NCBI RefSeq assembly: GCF_034058155.1
Contig: NZ_CP139148.1
Location: forward strand, 3,410,001 to 3,474,000
DNA length: 64,000 nt
Source: Flavobacterium sp. KACC 22761
Lineage (GTDB): Bacteria; Bacteroidota; Bacteroidia; Flavobacteriales; Flavobacteriaceae
Reading direction: 5' to 3'
Shown here: positions 1 through 7,412 of the stretch, in pieces
How the letters are laid out: the number at the start of each line of letters is the position of its first letter
How positions within the stretch are numbered: the stretch's first letter is position 1
The notes under the pieces: generated by a model
Databases searched by the model: none
What the model was told of the DNA's origin: nothing
The model's input: only the letters and a program-made list of their open reading frames with translations
Translations under genes and position numbers: made by a program

Positions 1-4
1 GAAG

Positions 5-135
5 AAACAAAGTGACAAAGGCTTCAAATCTTTGTCTCTATATCATAAAAAAAGCTGTTCAATTGAACAGCTTTTTTTGTTTAGTTTCAGGTTGAAAACC
101 TTTGTCAATTTGTTTCTTTGAACCTTTGTACCTTC
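5..135. repeat. 8-bp-period tracts flanking a hairpin
   Basis: Two octamers ending in CAAAG (AAACAAAG, TGACAAAG) lie at 5-20. Four octamers of opposite sense lie at 100-131 (CTTTGTCA, ATTTGTTT, CTTTGAAC, CTTTGTAC). They form an imperfect inverted repeat around the terminator at 47-79. The same octamer family recurs at 1947, 2629, 2732, 27394 and 63407. Function unknown. Confidence 0.6.
47..79. terminator. Bidirectional intrinsic terminator
   Basis: A perfect palindrome, AAGCTGTTC / GAACAGCTT, has an A-run on one side and a T-run on the other. It can terminate the minus-strand PhnA-like gene and a possible gene to the left of the window. Confidence 0.8.
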
Positions 136-142
136 AAAAAAA

Positions 143-721
143 CTATATTTTCTTTACATACTGTGTAATAATCACAATTTGTTGCCCATCAACTTTCCCT
201 TCGATGTATTCTGCATTTTCGTGGTCTAAACGAATGTTTCTAACCGCAGTTCCTTGTTTGGCAACCATGCTTGAGCCTTTTACCTTAAGATCTTTAATTA
301 AAACAACCGAATCTCCATGTTGCAAAACAACGCCATTGCTGTCGCGGTGAACGAGTTTGTTTTCGTCGTCTTCGCCTTCGCCAGTTGCTTGGGCCCAAGC
401 CAGTGTGTCTTCATCTAAGTACATCATGTCAAGCAATTCCTGAGGCCAGCCTGCGGCACGCATTCTGCTTAACATTCTCCATGCTACCACTTGAACCGGA
501 ATATTTTCATTCCACATGCTGTCGTTTAAACATCTCCAATGGTTTAAATCGACATTGTCTGGGTTTTCAATTTGGTCAATACAGGTATTGCAGGCAAATA
601 TTGCTTCATCAATTCCGCCTTTTTGAGTTGGCAGTACTTGATATACTTTTAGGTTTTCCTCGGCGCCACAAAGTTCACATTTAGATCCGCTTCGTTTGCT
701 TAATTCTCTCTCGATGCTCAT
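143..721 (-). CDS. PhnA/YjdM-like zinc-ribbon protein
   Basis: A 192-residue protein. Near the N-terminus is a four-cysteine zinc ribbon (CELC at about residues 16-19 and CNTC at about 44-47). The C-terminal part carries the PhnA domain (DSNGVVLQHGDSVVLIKDLK and the following GTAVRNIRL). Despite the historical name, the family is not shown to cleave phosphonates, so the cellular role is unclear. I chose the ATG at 721 (MSIERELSKR) over an in-frame ATG 54 bases upstream because homologues begin near here and a weak promoter-like element (745-752) lies between the two. It stands alone, followed by the palindromic terminator at 47-79. Confidence 0.85.
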   Translation of the reverse strand: MSIERELSKRSGSKCELCGAEENLKVYQVLPTQKGGIDEAIFACNTCIDQIENPDNVDLNHWRCLNDSMWNENIPVQVVAWRMLSRMRAAGWPQELLDMMYLDEDTLAWAQATGEGEDDENKLVHRDSNGVVLQHGDSVVLIKDLKVKGSSMVAKQGTAVRNIRLDHENAEYIEGKVDGQQIVIITQYVKKI

Positions 722-744
722 TATTTTGTTTGTTTTAAAAAATG

Positions 745-752
745 CGAAATTA
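745..752 (-). promoter_or_regulatory. Weak -7 element of the PhnA-like gene
   Basis: On the minus strand this reads TAATTTCG, one base off TAnnTTTG, with a TTG 20 bases further upstream (773-775). It supports the ATG at 721. The identical octamer precedes the thioesterase gene (13174-13181). Confidence 0.35.
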
Positions 753-793
753 CTTATATTTTGCTTCGCATGCAAGTTTGAGGCAAGTGACTA

Positions 794-1396
794 TTAATGT
801 CTCACTACCTCGTAAATTTTATTTTCTTTAAAAAGTTTTTGTAAATCTTTTTTTGCTATAATTTTTTTATCTCTGTAATTTTTTTCCAGGTCAATTTTAT
901 CAATTCCAGTTTTCTTATCCACTTCCATATCGTTCAGCAACAAAGTCAAACTGTCTTTTGAAATTTCAGTCAATTTCATCGTAGAATAAAAACCATTTGC
1001 ATTGTCGATGCTGTAAACATCTCCAATTTTTGGACTTTCAATGTAAGCGATATTATCTTTTCCTTTTTGTACCGTACTATACATTCCAAATAGAAAAAGA
1101 CCAGCTATAATAAAAATTCCTGAATACATCCAAAGCGGGCTACTGATTCTTCCAATTGAGTGTTGTATTTTTTGTTTAATAGGTGCTGGAAATTCTTTTT
1201 GTTCAAATGTCTTTTTGCACGAGTTGCATTCGGCGAAAGTTAATTTTTTAATTGGAAAAAAAGGTATCCAGTAAATGTGCGCATATTTTTCATATAAACT
1301 GTAGTTCATGGAAACTGTAGCGTTGCAATCTGGACAATCTACATTGGTAATTCGGTCGTTTTTAATGTGTTTTGATTTGGTTCCGTAAAAAATCAT
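794..1396 (-). CDS. Zinc-ribbon membrane protein, paralogue A
   Basis: A 200-residue protein of unknown function. The N-terminal domain has two cysteine pairs (CPDC and CNSC) separated by about 35 residues, as in a zinc ribbon. One transmembrane helix follows at about residues 93-110 (YSGIFIIAGLFLFGMY). The C-terminal domain begins with GDVYSIDNANGFYS and ends with a lysine-rich stretch. It is a clear paralogue of 1995-2612: both share the YAH..IP.FP segment, the GDVY..... NG.YS.M motif, a conserved aspartate cluster and NY.DKK. The two paralogues flank coaD in the same direction. I do not recognise a named family. Confidence 0.85.
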   Translation of the reverse strand: MIFYGTKSKHIKNDRITNVDCPDCNATVSMNYSLYEKYAHIYWIPFFPIKKLTFAECNSCKKTFEQKEFPAPIKQKIQHSIGRISSPLWMYSGIFIIAGLFLFGMYSTVQKGKDNIAYIESPKIGDVYSIDNANGFYSTMKLTEISKDSLTLLLNDMEVDKKTGIDKIDLEKNYRDKKIIAKKDLQKLFKENKIYEVVRH

Positions 1397-1477
1397 TAGT
1401 TAAGTTTTATAGGTTATGTCAACAAAAATAATGATTTATCTTACCTATGCAAGTAAATTAAAAAATGATTTATTCAG

Positions 1478-1936
1478 TTATTTCTTAGCTCTTACCGCCT
1501 CTGGAACCAGCATCTCATATTCGCCGCCATTTCGCAATACATCACGCACAATACTTGAACTGATAAAAGAAGTACTTGCGGCAGTCAATAAAAATACAGT
1601 TTCAATTTTTGAAAGTTTTCTATTGGTGTGGGCAATGGCTTTTTCAAATTCAAAATCGGCTGGGTTGCGCAAACCTCTTAAAATAAAATGTGCTTTTTCT
1701 TTTTTTGCTAAATCAATAGTTAGTCCTTCATAAGTTATTACCGAAATTTTTGGTTCGTCTTTGAAGGTTTCTTCAATGAAACGTTTTCTTTCTTCTAATG
1801 AAAACATGTATTTTTTTTCGGCATTTACACCAATCGCAATTACGATTTCATCAAATAATGAAATTCCTCTTTTGATGATGTCTTCATGTCCGAGTGTAAT
1901 GGGGTCGAACGATCCTGGAAATATGGCTTTTCGCAT
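1478..1936 (-). CDS. coaD: Phosphopantetheine adenylyltransferase
   Basis: Catalyses the fourth step of coenzyme A synthesis, ATP plus 4'-phosphopantetheine to dephospho-CoA, in the cytosol. The 152 residues show the nucleotidyltransferase signature PGSFDPITLGHEDII near the N-terminus (the (H/T)xGH motif is TLGH), the RGLRNPADFEFE substrate-loop region in the middle, and ISSSIVRDV near the C-terminus. The length is normal for CoaD. It sits between the two zinc-ribbon paralogues. No TAnnTTTG promoter is visible directly upstream; an octamer-repeat tract occupies that space. Confidence 0.97.
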   Translation of the reverse strand: MRKAIFPGSFDPITLGHEDIIKRGISLFDEIVIAIGVNAEKKYMFSLEERKRFIEETFKDEPKISVITYEGLTIDLAKKEKAHFILRGLRNPADFEFEKAIAHTNRKLSKIETVFLLTAASTSFISSSIVRDVLRNGGEYEMLVPEAVRAKK

Positions 1937-1946
1937 TTTTTTTAAG

Positions 1947-1970
1947 GTTCTAAGGTTCTGAGAGGCTGAG
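1947..1970. repeat. Octamer tract upstream of coaD
   Basis: Three octamers in exact 8-bp register: GTTCTAAG, GTTCTGAG, AGGCTGAG. Read on the minus strand these belong to the CTTAGAAC family seen elsewhere in the window. Confidence 0.6.
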
Positions 1971-1994
1971 CTACTATATGTAAAGCTTCAGAAC

Positions 1995-2612
1995 TTAATT
2001 ATTAATCACGTTTTTTCTCGAAATTTTTATGATTTCGTCGTCTTTATATAATTTCAAAAGTTCTTGTCTGGAATACGAAAACTTTTTGTCCGAGTAATTT
2101 TCGGGTTTGTTTAAGTCATCAACCTCATAAGGCATGTATGCGTCAAAATCGTTGTGGGTCGTATAAATGCTATCAGTGGTCACTTTGTCTATTCTCATAT
2201 TGGAATAATAACCATTTGAGAATTTCAAATTATAGACATCGCCTTCAGAAGGATTTTTTATTAAAATTGCTGTTTCATCTTTTGCGCTGAAATAGTTGTT
2301 TAGAAAAAAAACAGAAACGATAAAAATAATTATAGACCCCGAATAGGTCCATAACGTGGCATCTAATTTTTCAGATCTCATTTTTAACTGACCATTTTCA
2401 GATAAATCTTCATAGTCAAACGTACTTTTGCAATTATTGCATTCAACTACTAAAATTTTGCCTACAGGAAATAAAGGAATAAAGGTAAGATGTGCATACT
2501 TTCTGAAAATACTAAAATGCAACGAATTTTCGGTATCGCATTTTGGACATTTTTCATTTGAAATCACGCCATTTTTTACATTAAAATCTCGAGTCCCGAC
2601 TAGAAATAGCAT
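1995..2612 (-). CDS. Zinc-ribbon membrane protein, paralogue B
   Basis: A 205-residue protein of unknown function, paralogous to 794-1396. It has cysteine pairs CPKC and CNNC in the N-terminal domain, a single transmembrane helix at about residues 92-108 (SGSIIIFIVSVFFL), and a C-terminal domain with GDVYNLKFSNGYYSNMR and NYSDKKFSYS. The arrangement suggests a cytosolic zinc ribbon tethered to the membrane with an exported or peripheral C-terminal domain; topology is inference. Upstream lies an octamer repeat tract (2629-2652). Duplication on either side of coaD suggests a local tandem event. Confidence 0.85.
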   Translation of the reverse strand: MLFLVGTRDFNVKNGVISNEKCPKCDTENSLHFSIFRKYAHLTFIPLFPVGKILVVECNNCKSTFDYEDLSENGQLKMRSEKLDATLWTYSGSIIIFIVSVFFLNNYFSAKDETAILIKNPSEGDVYNLKFSNGYYSNMRIDKVTTDSIYTTHNDFDAYMPYEVDDLNKPENYSDKKFSYSRQELLKLYKDDEIIKISRKNVINN

Positions 2613-2628
2613 TTTTTTTATTTTTAAG

Positions 2629-2652
2629 GTTCAAAGCTACAAAGGCACAAAG
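2629..2652. repeat. Octamer tract
   Basis: Three octamers in register, GTTCAAAG, CTACAAAG, GCACAAAG (minus strand CTTTGAAC, CTTTGTAG, CTTTGTGC). Same family as 100-131. Confidence 0.6.
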
Positions 2653-2670
2653 GCTTTTTTGAATGACTTC

Positions 2671-2703
2671 TCCCGAAGTTTCGGGATCGCTCAGTCTGAC
2701 AAT
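2671..2703. repeat. Palindrome plus shared REP tail
   Basis: The palindrome TCCCGAAGTTTCGGGA (2671-2686) is followed by GCTCAGTCTGACAAT (2689-2703). The same 15 bases occur again at 3896-3910, the right arm of a longer repeat. Confidence 0.6.
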
Positions 2704-2731
2704 TAATGATAAAAAAATAAGGCGCTGAAAT

Positions 2732-2763
2732 CTTAGTATCTCAGCACCTTAGTATCTTAGTAA
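2732..2763. repeat. Octamer tract at the ddl stop codon
   Basis: Four perfectly phased octamers: CTTAGTAT, CTCAGCAC, CTTAGTAT, CTTAGTAA. They abut the stop codon of ddl. Confidence 0.7.
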
Positions 2764-3735
2764 CTAGGCTAAAGCCAGCTCAATAGCATTTGTAAATAAA
2801 TCTTCTAGAGAAATTCCTGCTGCTTTTGCTTGTTGCGGAATCAAACTTTCGGTTGTTAAACCTGGAATGGTGTTCATTTCAAGCATATAAGGCTCGTTGT
2901 CAACAATAATGAATTCGCTTCTTGAGAAACCTTTCATTTTTAAGACTTCGTAAGCGCGTTTTGCTGTTTCTCCAACTTTTTGTGTCAGTTCGTCAGAAAT
3001 TCTTGCCGGTGTAATTTCTTGTGATTTTCCTTCGTATTTAGCTTCATAGTCGAAGAAATCATTGTCAGAAACGATTTCTGTAATAGGCAATACTTTGATT
3101 TCGCCTTTATAGTTGATTACGCCAACAGAAACCTCAGTTCCGTCAAGGAAACTTTCGATGATGATTTCGTTGTCTTCTTTGTAAGCTACTTCGATTGCAA
3201 TTGGAAGTTCAGCCTCTGTTTTTACTTTTGAAATTCCGAAACTTGAACCTGCTTTGTTTGGTTTTACGAAACATGGCAAACCAACTTTTTTAACAATTTC
3301 GGCTGTATTGATTTCGTCGCCTTTATTTAAGTAATACGAAATTGCCGTTTTGATTCCGTATGGCTTTAAAACCGATAATAAATCTCTTTTATTGAAAGTC
3401 AATGCCGATTGGTAATAATCGCAAGATGATTGTGGCAAACCAATTAATTCAAAATAAGCTTGCATTAATCCGTCTTCGCCTGGAGTTCCGTGAATGGCGT
3501 TGAAAACACAATCAAAAGTGATTTTTTCCCCGTTTACCGTTACAGAAAAATCATTTCTGTCAATTGGAAATTCGGCGTCGTTGGCATCTACATAAACCCA
3601 TTTTTCTTTGAAAATATGAATTCGGAATCCGTTGTATTTTGTTTTGTCAAGATATTGGTAAACAACGTTTCCGCTGATAAGCGAAATTTTGTATTCGCTT
3701 GAATATCCGCCCATGATGATGGCAATGTTTTTCAT
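2764..3735 (-). CDS. ddl: D-alanine--D-alanine ligase
   Basis: ATP-dependent cytosolic ligase that makes D-Ala-D-Ala for peptidoglycan. The 323 residues show the N-terminal MGGYSSEYKISLISG segment, the ATP-grasp core (VKPNKAGSSFGISKV in the middle, ESFLDGTEVSVGVI after it) and the C-terminal EMNTIPGLT metal and substrate loop. The length is typical. It is divergent from the PASTA protein/RluD pair across a 461-base spacer. Within that spacer 3736-3840 shows nothing else of note; 3841-4175 holds a repeat, a structured element and a promoter. Confidence 0.97.
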   Translation of the reverse strand: MKNIAIIMGGYSSEYKISLISGNVVYQYLDKTKYNGFRIHIFKEKWVYVDANDAEFPIDRNDFSVTVNGEKITFDCVFNAIHGTPGEDGLMQAYFELIGLPQSSCDYYQSALTFNKRDLLSVLKPYGIKTAISYYLNKGDEINTAEIVKKVGLPCFVKPNKAGSSFGISKVKTEAELPIAIEVAYKEDNEIIIESFLDGTEVSVGVINYKGEIKVLPITEIVSDNDFFDYEAKYEGKSQEITPARISDELTQKVGETAKRAYEVLKMKGFSRSEFIIVDNEPYMLEMNTIPGLTTESLIPQQAKAAGISLEDLFTNAIELALA

Positions 3736-3840
3736 TGACTTTTTGTTTATGTGTTTAATCGTTTATATGTTTAATCGTTTTGTTTGCCACTAATTCCACT
3801 AATTTTCACGAATTGTTCTTTGTATTCGTTTTGCTTGTAA

Positions 3841-3907
3841 GACAGAGCGTAGTCGAAGTCCCGTTTGCTGCATCACTTTGCGGAGCTTCGACTTTGCTCA
3901 GTCTGAC
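3841..3907. repeat. REP-like inverted repeat
   Basis: Imperfect inverted repeat. The left arm holds GAGCGTAGTCGAAG. The right arm holds CTTCGACTTTGCTCAGTCTG. A second copy is at 27321-27372, and a partial right arm is at 2689-2703. It resembles REP-like repeats found between genes in many flavobacteria. Confidence 0.7.
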
Positions 3908-3965
3908 AATATTTTGCAGTTGTTTTAATAAAATAAAAACAAAATATTCTTTTGAAAATGAGTGC

Positions 3966-4047
3966 TCTAGCCCTGATGGGAGCGGCATCCTTTTGTGCCG
4001 GGGTTCGGCGCAAAAGATACAGCGGACAGCAGGAAACAGCTCCTAGA
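3966..4047 (+). ncRNA. Structured repeat element, copy A
   Basis: The conserved left end TAGCCCTGATGGGAGCGG is followed by a strong hairpin, CTTTTGTGCC / GGCGCAAAAG with loop GGGGTTC (one G-U pair). The conserved right end is GCGGACAGCAGGA. Outer pairing is possible between GGAGC (3979-3983) and GCTCC (4039-4043), and between TCTAG and CTAGA at the extremes. Copy B at 48810-48954 shares both ends but has a different hairpin. It is far more GC-rich than its surroundings. It may match a known Rfam family such as Flavo-1, but I could not check. Confidence 0.5.
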
Positions 4048-4167
4048 AATTGAAATTTTAAATTCTAAAATACCAAATTCCAAAAATTTTAGTTTTTAAT
4101 AGAAATAACAATCGCAGAGCATTTTTGTTTTAAACAAAATTATCATTTTTTTTGAAATGAAATACTT

Positions 4168-4175
4168 TATCTTTG
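4168..4175 (+). promoter_or_regulatory. -7 promoter element of the PASTA gene
   Basis: TATCTTTG is an exact TAnnTTTG match 21 bases before the ATG. A TTTG lies at 4151-4154, closer than the usual -33 spacing. Confidence 0.7.
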
Positions 4176-4196
4176 CGTTCATCTAAAAATTAATTT

Positions 4197-4817
4197 ATGA
4201 GTTTACGTAAGTATTTAACTAGTCGCGTATTTTTTTTACAATTGTTAAGTGCGGCAGCTATCATTGCAGTTTTGGGTTATTTGTTTATGCATTGGTTGAC
4301 TTTTACAACTGATCACGGACATGAAATTGCGGTTCCGAATTTATCTAAATTGACAGAAGAGCAAGTTGAGGAAAAACTTGATGAGTTGGACTTAGATTAT
4401 GTGCTTTTGGATAGTGTTGATTACCGAAGTGAATATCCGAAATTTAGCGTTGTTGAGCAAGATCCTTTGCCGGGAACGATGGTTAAAGTAGGTAGAAAAA
4501 TATATATCAAAATTAATGCATCGGGATTTTCATCTGTTAAAATTCCGGATTTAATCGAGAAAACATATCGTGAAGCGGTTCCAACATTGAAAGCTTTAGG
4601 ACTTGAGCCAGGAACTATTACTTATATTCCGAATCTTGGAAAAGATATGGTTTTGGAAATGCGTTACAAAGGAAGAAATTTAAAAGTAGGAGACCGCGTA
4701 TTGAAAGCGTCTAAAATTGATTTGGTTTTAGGTGATGGAAAAGCGAGTTATGTAGATGATAGTCAGGCAGACAGTACTGCAACTGAGCCTGTAGAAACCC
4801 CAAAAGATGAGCAATAA
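4197..4817 (+). CDS. Membrane-anchored PASTA-domain protein
   Basis: A 206-residue protein with one N-terminal transmembrane helix (about residues 13-33) and two PASTA domains (about 40-110 and 112-180; the motifs VPNLSKLTEEQVEEKL and IPDLIEKTYREAVPTL open them). PASTA domains bind muropeptide or beta-lactam-like ligands in other proteins. There is no kinase or transpeptidase domain here, so it is not PknB or PBP2x. A short acidic tail ends it. The stop overlaps the start of the RluD-like gene by 11 bases, so the two are translationally coupled. The neighbouring ddl gives a cell-wall context. Exact role unknown. Confidence 0.9.
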   Translation: MSLRKYLTSRVFFLQLLSAAAIIAVLGYLFMHWLTFTTDHGHEIAVPNLSKLTEEQVEEKLDELDLDYVLLDSVDYRSEYPKFSVVEQDPLPGTMVKVGRKIYIKINASGFSSVKIPDLIEKTYREAVPTLKALGLEPGTITYIPNLGKDMVLEMRYKGRNLKVGDRVLKASKIDLVLGDGKASYVDDSQADSTATEPVETPKDEQ

Positions 4818-5853
4818 TATTGAAGAAAACTTAGATCTGGAAGACGAATTATTCGAACATTACAGATTTGAAGTGCCTAAAGGTCAAGCGTTTTTGCGTA
4901 TTGACAAATATTTAATGTATTTGATTCCGAATGCCACGCGAAATAAAATTCAGAACGCGGCAACAAATGGGAATATTTTTGTGAATGATATTCCGGTAAA
5001 ATCAAATTACAAAGTAAAACCTTTTGATGTGATAACGGTAATGTTGTCGCATCCGCCATTTGAAAATAGAGTTGATCCCGAAGATATTCCGCTGGATATT
5101 GTTTATGAAGATGATGCACTTTTGCTGATCAATAAACCACCCGGATTGGTTGTTCACCCAGGTCATGGCAATTATACCGGAACTTTGGTGAATGCGTTGG
5201 CATTTCATTTTGAAAATTTGCCAATGAACAGCAGCGAACGCCCAGGTTTGGTTCACAGAATCGATAAAGATACGTCTGGACTTTTGGTTGTGGCCAAAAC
5301 TGAAGCGGCAATGACGCATTTAGCCAAACAATTTGAAGCTAAAACAACAGAACGTGAATATATTGCTCTAGTTTGGGGAAATGTTGCGGCTGACAGCGGT
5401 ACAATTGAAGGAAACTTGGCAAGACATTTAAAAGACCGCATGCAAATGGCTGTTTTTGATGATCCTGAAATTGGAAAACCTGCTATTACGCATTATAAAG
5501 TTTTGGAACGTTTTGGTTATGTAACTTTGGTTTCGTGCAAACTAGAAACTGGAAGAACGCACCAGATTCGTGCGCACATGAAACACATCGGGCATCCGTT
5601 GTTCAATGATGAGCGTTACGGCGGACATTTGATTTTGAAAGGAACGACTTTTACAAAATACAAACAGTTTATCGAAAACTGTTTTAAAGCATTGCCACGT
5701 CAGGCGCTGCATGCTAAAACGCTTGGTTTTGTTCATCCAAATACTGGTGAAATGATGCGTTTTGATACTGAACTTCCTCAAGATTTTAAGGATTGTATCG
5801 AGAAATGGCAAAATTATGTGAAATCGCATAATACTGACGATGAAGGGAATTAG
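4807..5853 (+). CDS. rluD: RluD-type 23S rRNA pseudouridine synthase
   Basis: Isomerises specific uridines of large-subunit rRNA to pseudouridine. The 348 residues hold an N-terminal S4 RNA-binding domain (about 25-90) and an RluA-family catalytic domain. The catalytic loop is HRIDKDTSGLLVVAK with the essential aspartate (HRIDKDTSG). The C-terminal signature is GRTHQIRAHMKHIGHPLFND. The ATG lies inside the end of the PASTA gene and is preceded by it without a gap. The family assignment is firm; the exact target position (RluD versus RluC-type) is inferred from overall architecture. Confidence 0.93.
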   Translation: MSNNIEENLDLEDELFEHYRFEVPKGQAFLRIDKYLMYLIPNATRNKIQNAATNGNIFVNDIPVKSNYKVKPFDVITVMLSHPPFENRVDPEDIPLDIVYEDDALLLINKPPGLVVHPGHGNYTGTLVNALAFHFENLPMNSSERPGLVHRIDKDTSGLLVVAKTEAAMTHLAKQFEAKTTEREYIALVWGNVAADSGTIEGNLARHLKDRMQMAVFDDPEIGKPAITHYKVLERFGYVTLVSCKLETGRTHQIRAHMKHIGHPLFNDERYGGHLILKGTTFTKYKQFIENCFKALPRQALHAKTLGFVHPNTGEMMRFDTELPQDFKDCIEKWQNYVKSHNTDDEGN

Positions 5854-5913
5854 ATAATGTGTCAATTAGATAATTAGATAATTTGAAAATTAGATAATTT
5901 CTTTAACGGAAAT

Positions 5914-5953
5914 AAAAAACAAAAAGGCTCCTTAGGGAGTTTTTTTGTTTTTT
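5914..5953. terminator. Terminator between convergent genes
   Basis: GGCTCC / GGGAGT hairpin flanked by AAAACAAAAA and TTTTTTTGTTTT, which also pair. It can serve both the RluD gene and the minus-strand ABC gene. Confidence 0.75.
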
Positions 5954-5977
5954 GAGAATTATCATAGTCCCAATTTT

Positions 5978-6009
5978 CTGTAGAGACGCACTGCAGTGCA
6001 TCTCTACAG
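5978..6009. repeat. 32-bp near-perfect palindrome
   Basis: The arms read CTGTAGAGACGCACTG and CAGTGCATCTCTACAG, with one non-matching position that can still form G-U in RNA. It sits inside a larger inverted repeat whose arms share GTCAATTAGATAAT (5861-5874 and, inverted, 6033-6046). Confidence 0.75.
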
Positions 6010-6061
6010 GAATACGTTGTGTTAATTGTTACATTATCTAATTGACAAATTTTCTAATTAT

Positions 6062-7303
6062 CTAATTCAATTCTGAGTGGTATTTTATTTTTCCAATTGA
6101 GCCTGTTTCTGAAGGCAAAAGCTCGAAAACAGAAGTAGGAGCAAGGCCTTGTTCGATTCGGTGGGAAACATAAATAATACTCACATTTGTTTCTTGTTTG
6201 ATAGTATTAATTAATTGAATAACCAAATCTACATTCTCGTCATCTAAACCTTCTACGGGTTCATCTAAAATCAATAATGGCGGATGTTTTAAAACAGCGC
6301 GAACAATTAAGGCAACTCTTTGCTGGCCAATTGAAAGATCGATGAAACGCTTTTTTCTTAGATGTGTCATTTCAATCACTTCTAGCCATTGTGTTACGAT
6401 GTTTTTTTGATGTGTTGTGGGTTCTGTATAAAGTCCGATTTGGTCAAAGAAACCTGATAAAATCATTTGTTCCAAAGTATGGCCTTTTTGAAACAAATCC
6501 ATCATAGCAGTAGTATAAATACCGATTTGTTTTTTGATGTCCCAAACACTTTCTCCAGTTCCTTTTTTTCTTCCAAATAAATATAAATTTTGCCCAAAAC
6601 CTTTTGGATTATCTCCTGTGATCAAAGATAAAATGGTGCTTTTTCCAGAACCGTTTGGGCCAATTAATTGCCAAAATTCTCCTTGTTTGATTGTCCACGA
6701 AATGTCATTGAGAATCTTTCTTTCGTCATAACTTACAGAAACATTTTTCAGTCTTATTAATTCATTTTCAGGAAAAGTATGAACTTCTGTGGCTTTTGGA
6801 ATTGCGGTTGAATTTAAGGTTTTGAAATGATTTTCGTTTTTTACAAATGGATGGAGTTCGAAAGTATTGTCTTTGATTTGAGCTTTGTTTGGAACAAATT
6901 CAAGTACATCAACAGTACGGTTTAAGAGCTGGATAATTGCAATGTTATTTGTGAGATCTTTTAAGGAATCAGCTAAAACTACTCTTGAAGCCTGATCTAA
7001 ATGATCAAAAGGATTGTCGAAAATGATAAAATCGGGCTTTTGATTGATGCAGTATTTTAAAAACTCTTTTTTGCGTTCGCCAGACGAAAAAGTTCGAAGT
7101 TGCCTGTGCGATTCTGGTGAAGCTTCTACGCTGTCATATTGAAACTCTTTTTCAATGAATTTTTCAATCGCGATATCAGAAAACAGTATTCCTTTTTGGG
7201 TATTAAAAACAGCTAATTCTCCAATTGCTTCACCGTTTAATATGTTGTCTATTAGTTTTTTTTTATTTACCTGATTTGATAAAAGTATATCCCAGTGTTG
7301 CAT
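6062..7303 (-). CDS. Tandem ABC ATPase with decayed first domain
   Basis: A 413-residue cytosolic protein with two ABC-ATPase modules, resembling ModF/PhrA-type proteins. The second module is complete: Walker A GPNGSGKST at 215-223, a signature LSIGQQRV, and Walker B LLILDEPVEGLD. The first keeps a signature-like SSGERKKE (73-80) and a Walker B-like FIIFDNPFDHLD (92-103) but starts without any Walker A loop, so it probably cannot bind ATP normally. No permease gene is adjacent. Function is unknown; ModF-like proteins have been linked to molybdate, but nothing here shows that. Convergent with the RluD gene. Confidence 0.88.
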   Translation of the reverse strand: MQHWDILLSNQVNKKKLIDNILNGEAIGELAVFNTQKGILFSDIAIEKFIEKEFQYDSVEASPESHRQLRTFSSGERKKEFLKYCINQKPDFIIFDNPFDHLDQASRVVLADSLKDLTNNIAIIQLLNRTVDVLEFVPNKAQIKDNTFELHPFVKNENHFKTLNSTAIPKATEVHTFPENELIRLKNVSVSYDERKILNDISWTIKQGEFWQLIGPNGSGKSTILSLITGDNPKGFGQNLYLFGRKKGTGESVWDIKKQIGIYTTAMMDLFQKGHTLEQMILSGFFDQIGLYTEPTTHQKNIVTQWLEVIEMTHLRKKRFIDLSIGQQRVALIVRAVLKHPPLLILDEPVEGLDDENVDLVIQLINTIKQETNVSIIYVSHRIEQGLAPTSVFELLPSETGSIGKIKYHSELN

Positions 7304-7344
7304 TTTTGTATTTTGAAATTTATTAACTACAAAGAGTCTTTTTA

Positions 7345-7400
7345 GCCACAGATTTCACAGATTAAAATGATTAATCTTTTATAATCCTTTAATCTGTGGC
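7345..7400. repeat. Intergenic inverted repeat (GCCACAGATT family)
   Basis: The arms GCCACAGATT (7345-7354) and AATCTGTGGC (7391-7400) enclose about 36 AT-rich bases. The same family recurs at 54316-54388 and 61272-61345. It may act as a terminator for the downstream or upstream gene. Confidence 0.65.
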
Positions 7401-7412
7401 AAAAAAACTAAT

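Noticed and set aside
2732..2763. Octamer tract as a CRISPR fragment
   Set aside because: The units are 8 bp with no spacers, and no cas genes occur in the window.
4197..4817. PASTA protein as a Ser/Thr kinase or penicillin-binding protein
   Set aside because: There is no kinase or transpeptidase domain; the protein has only a helix and two PASTA domains.
5002..5441. Several overlapping minus-strand open frames within the RluD gene
   Set aside because: They overlap one another and lie opposite conserved pseudouridine-synthase motifs; codon choice follows the plus strand.
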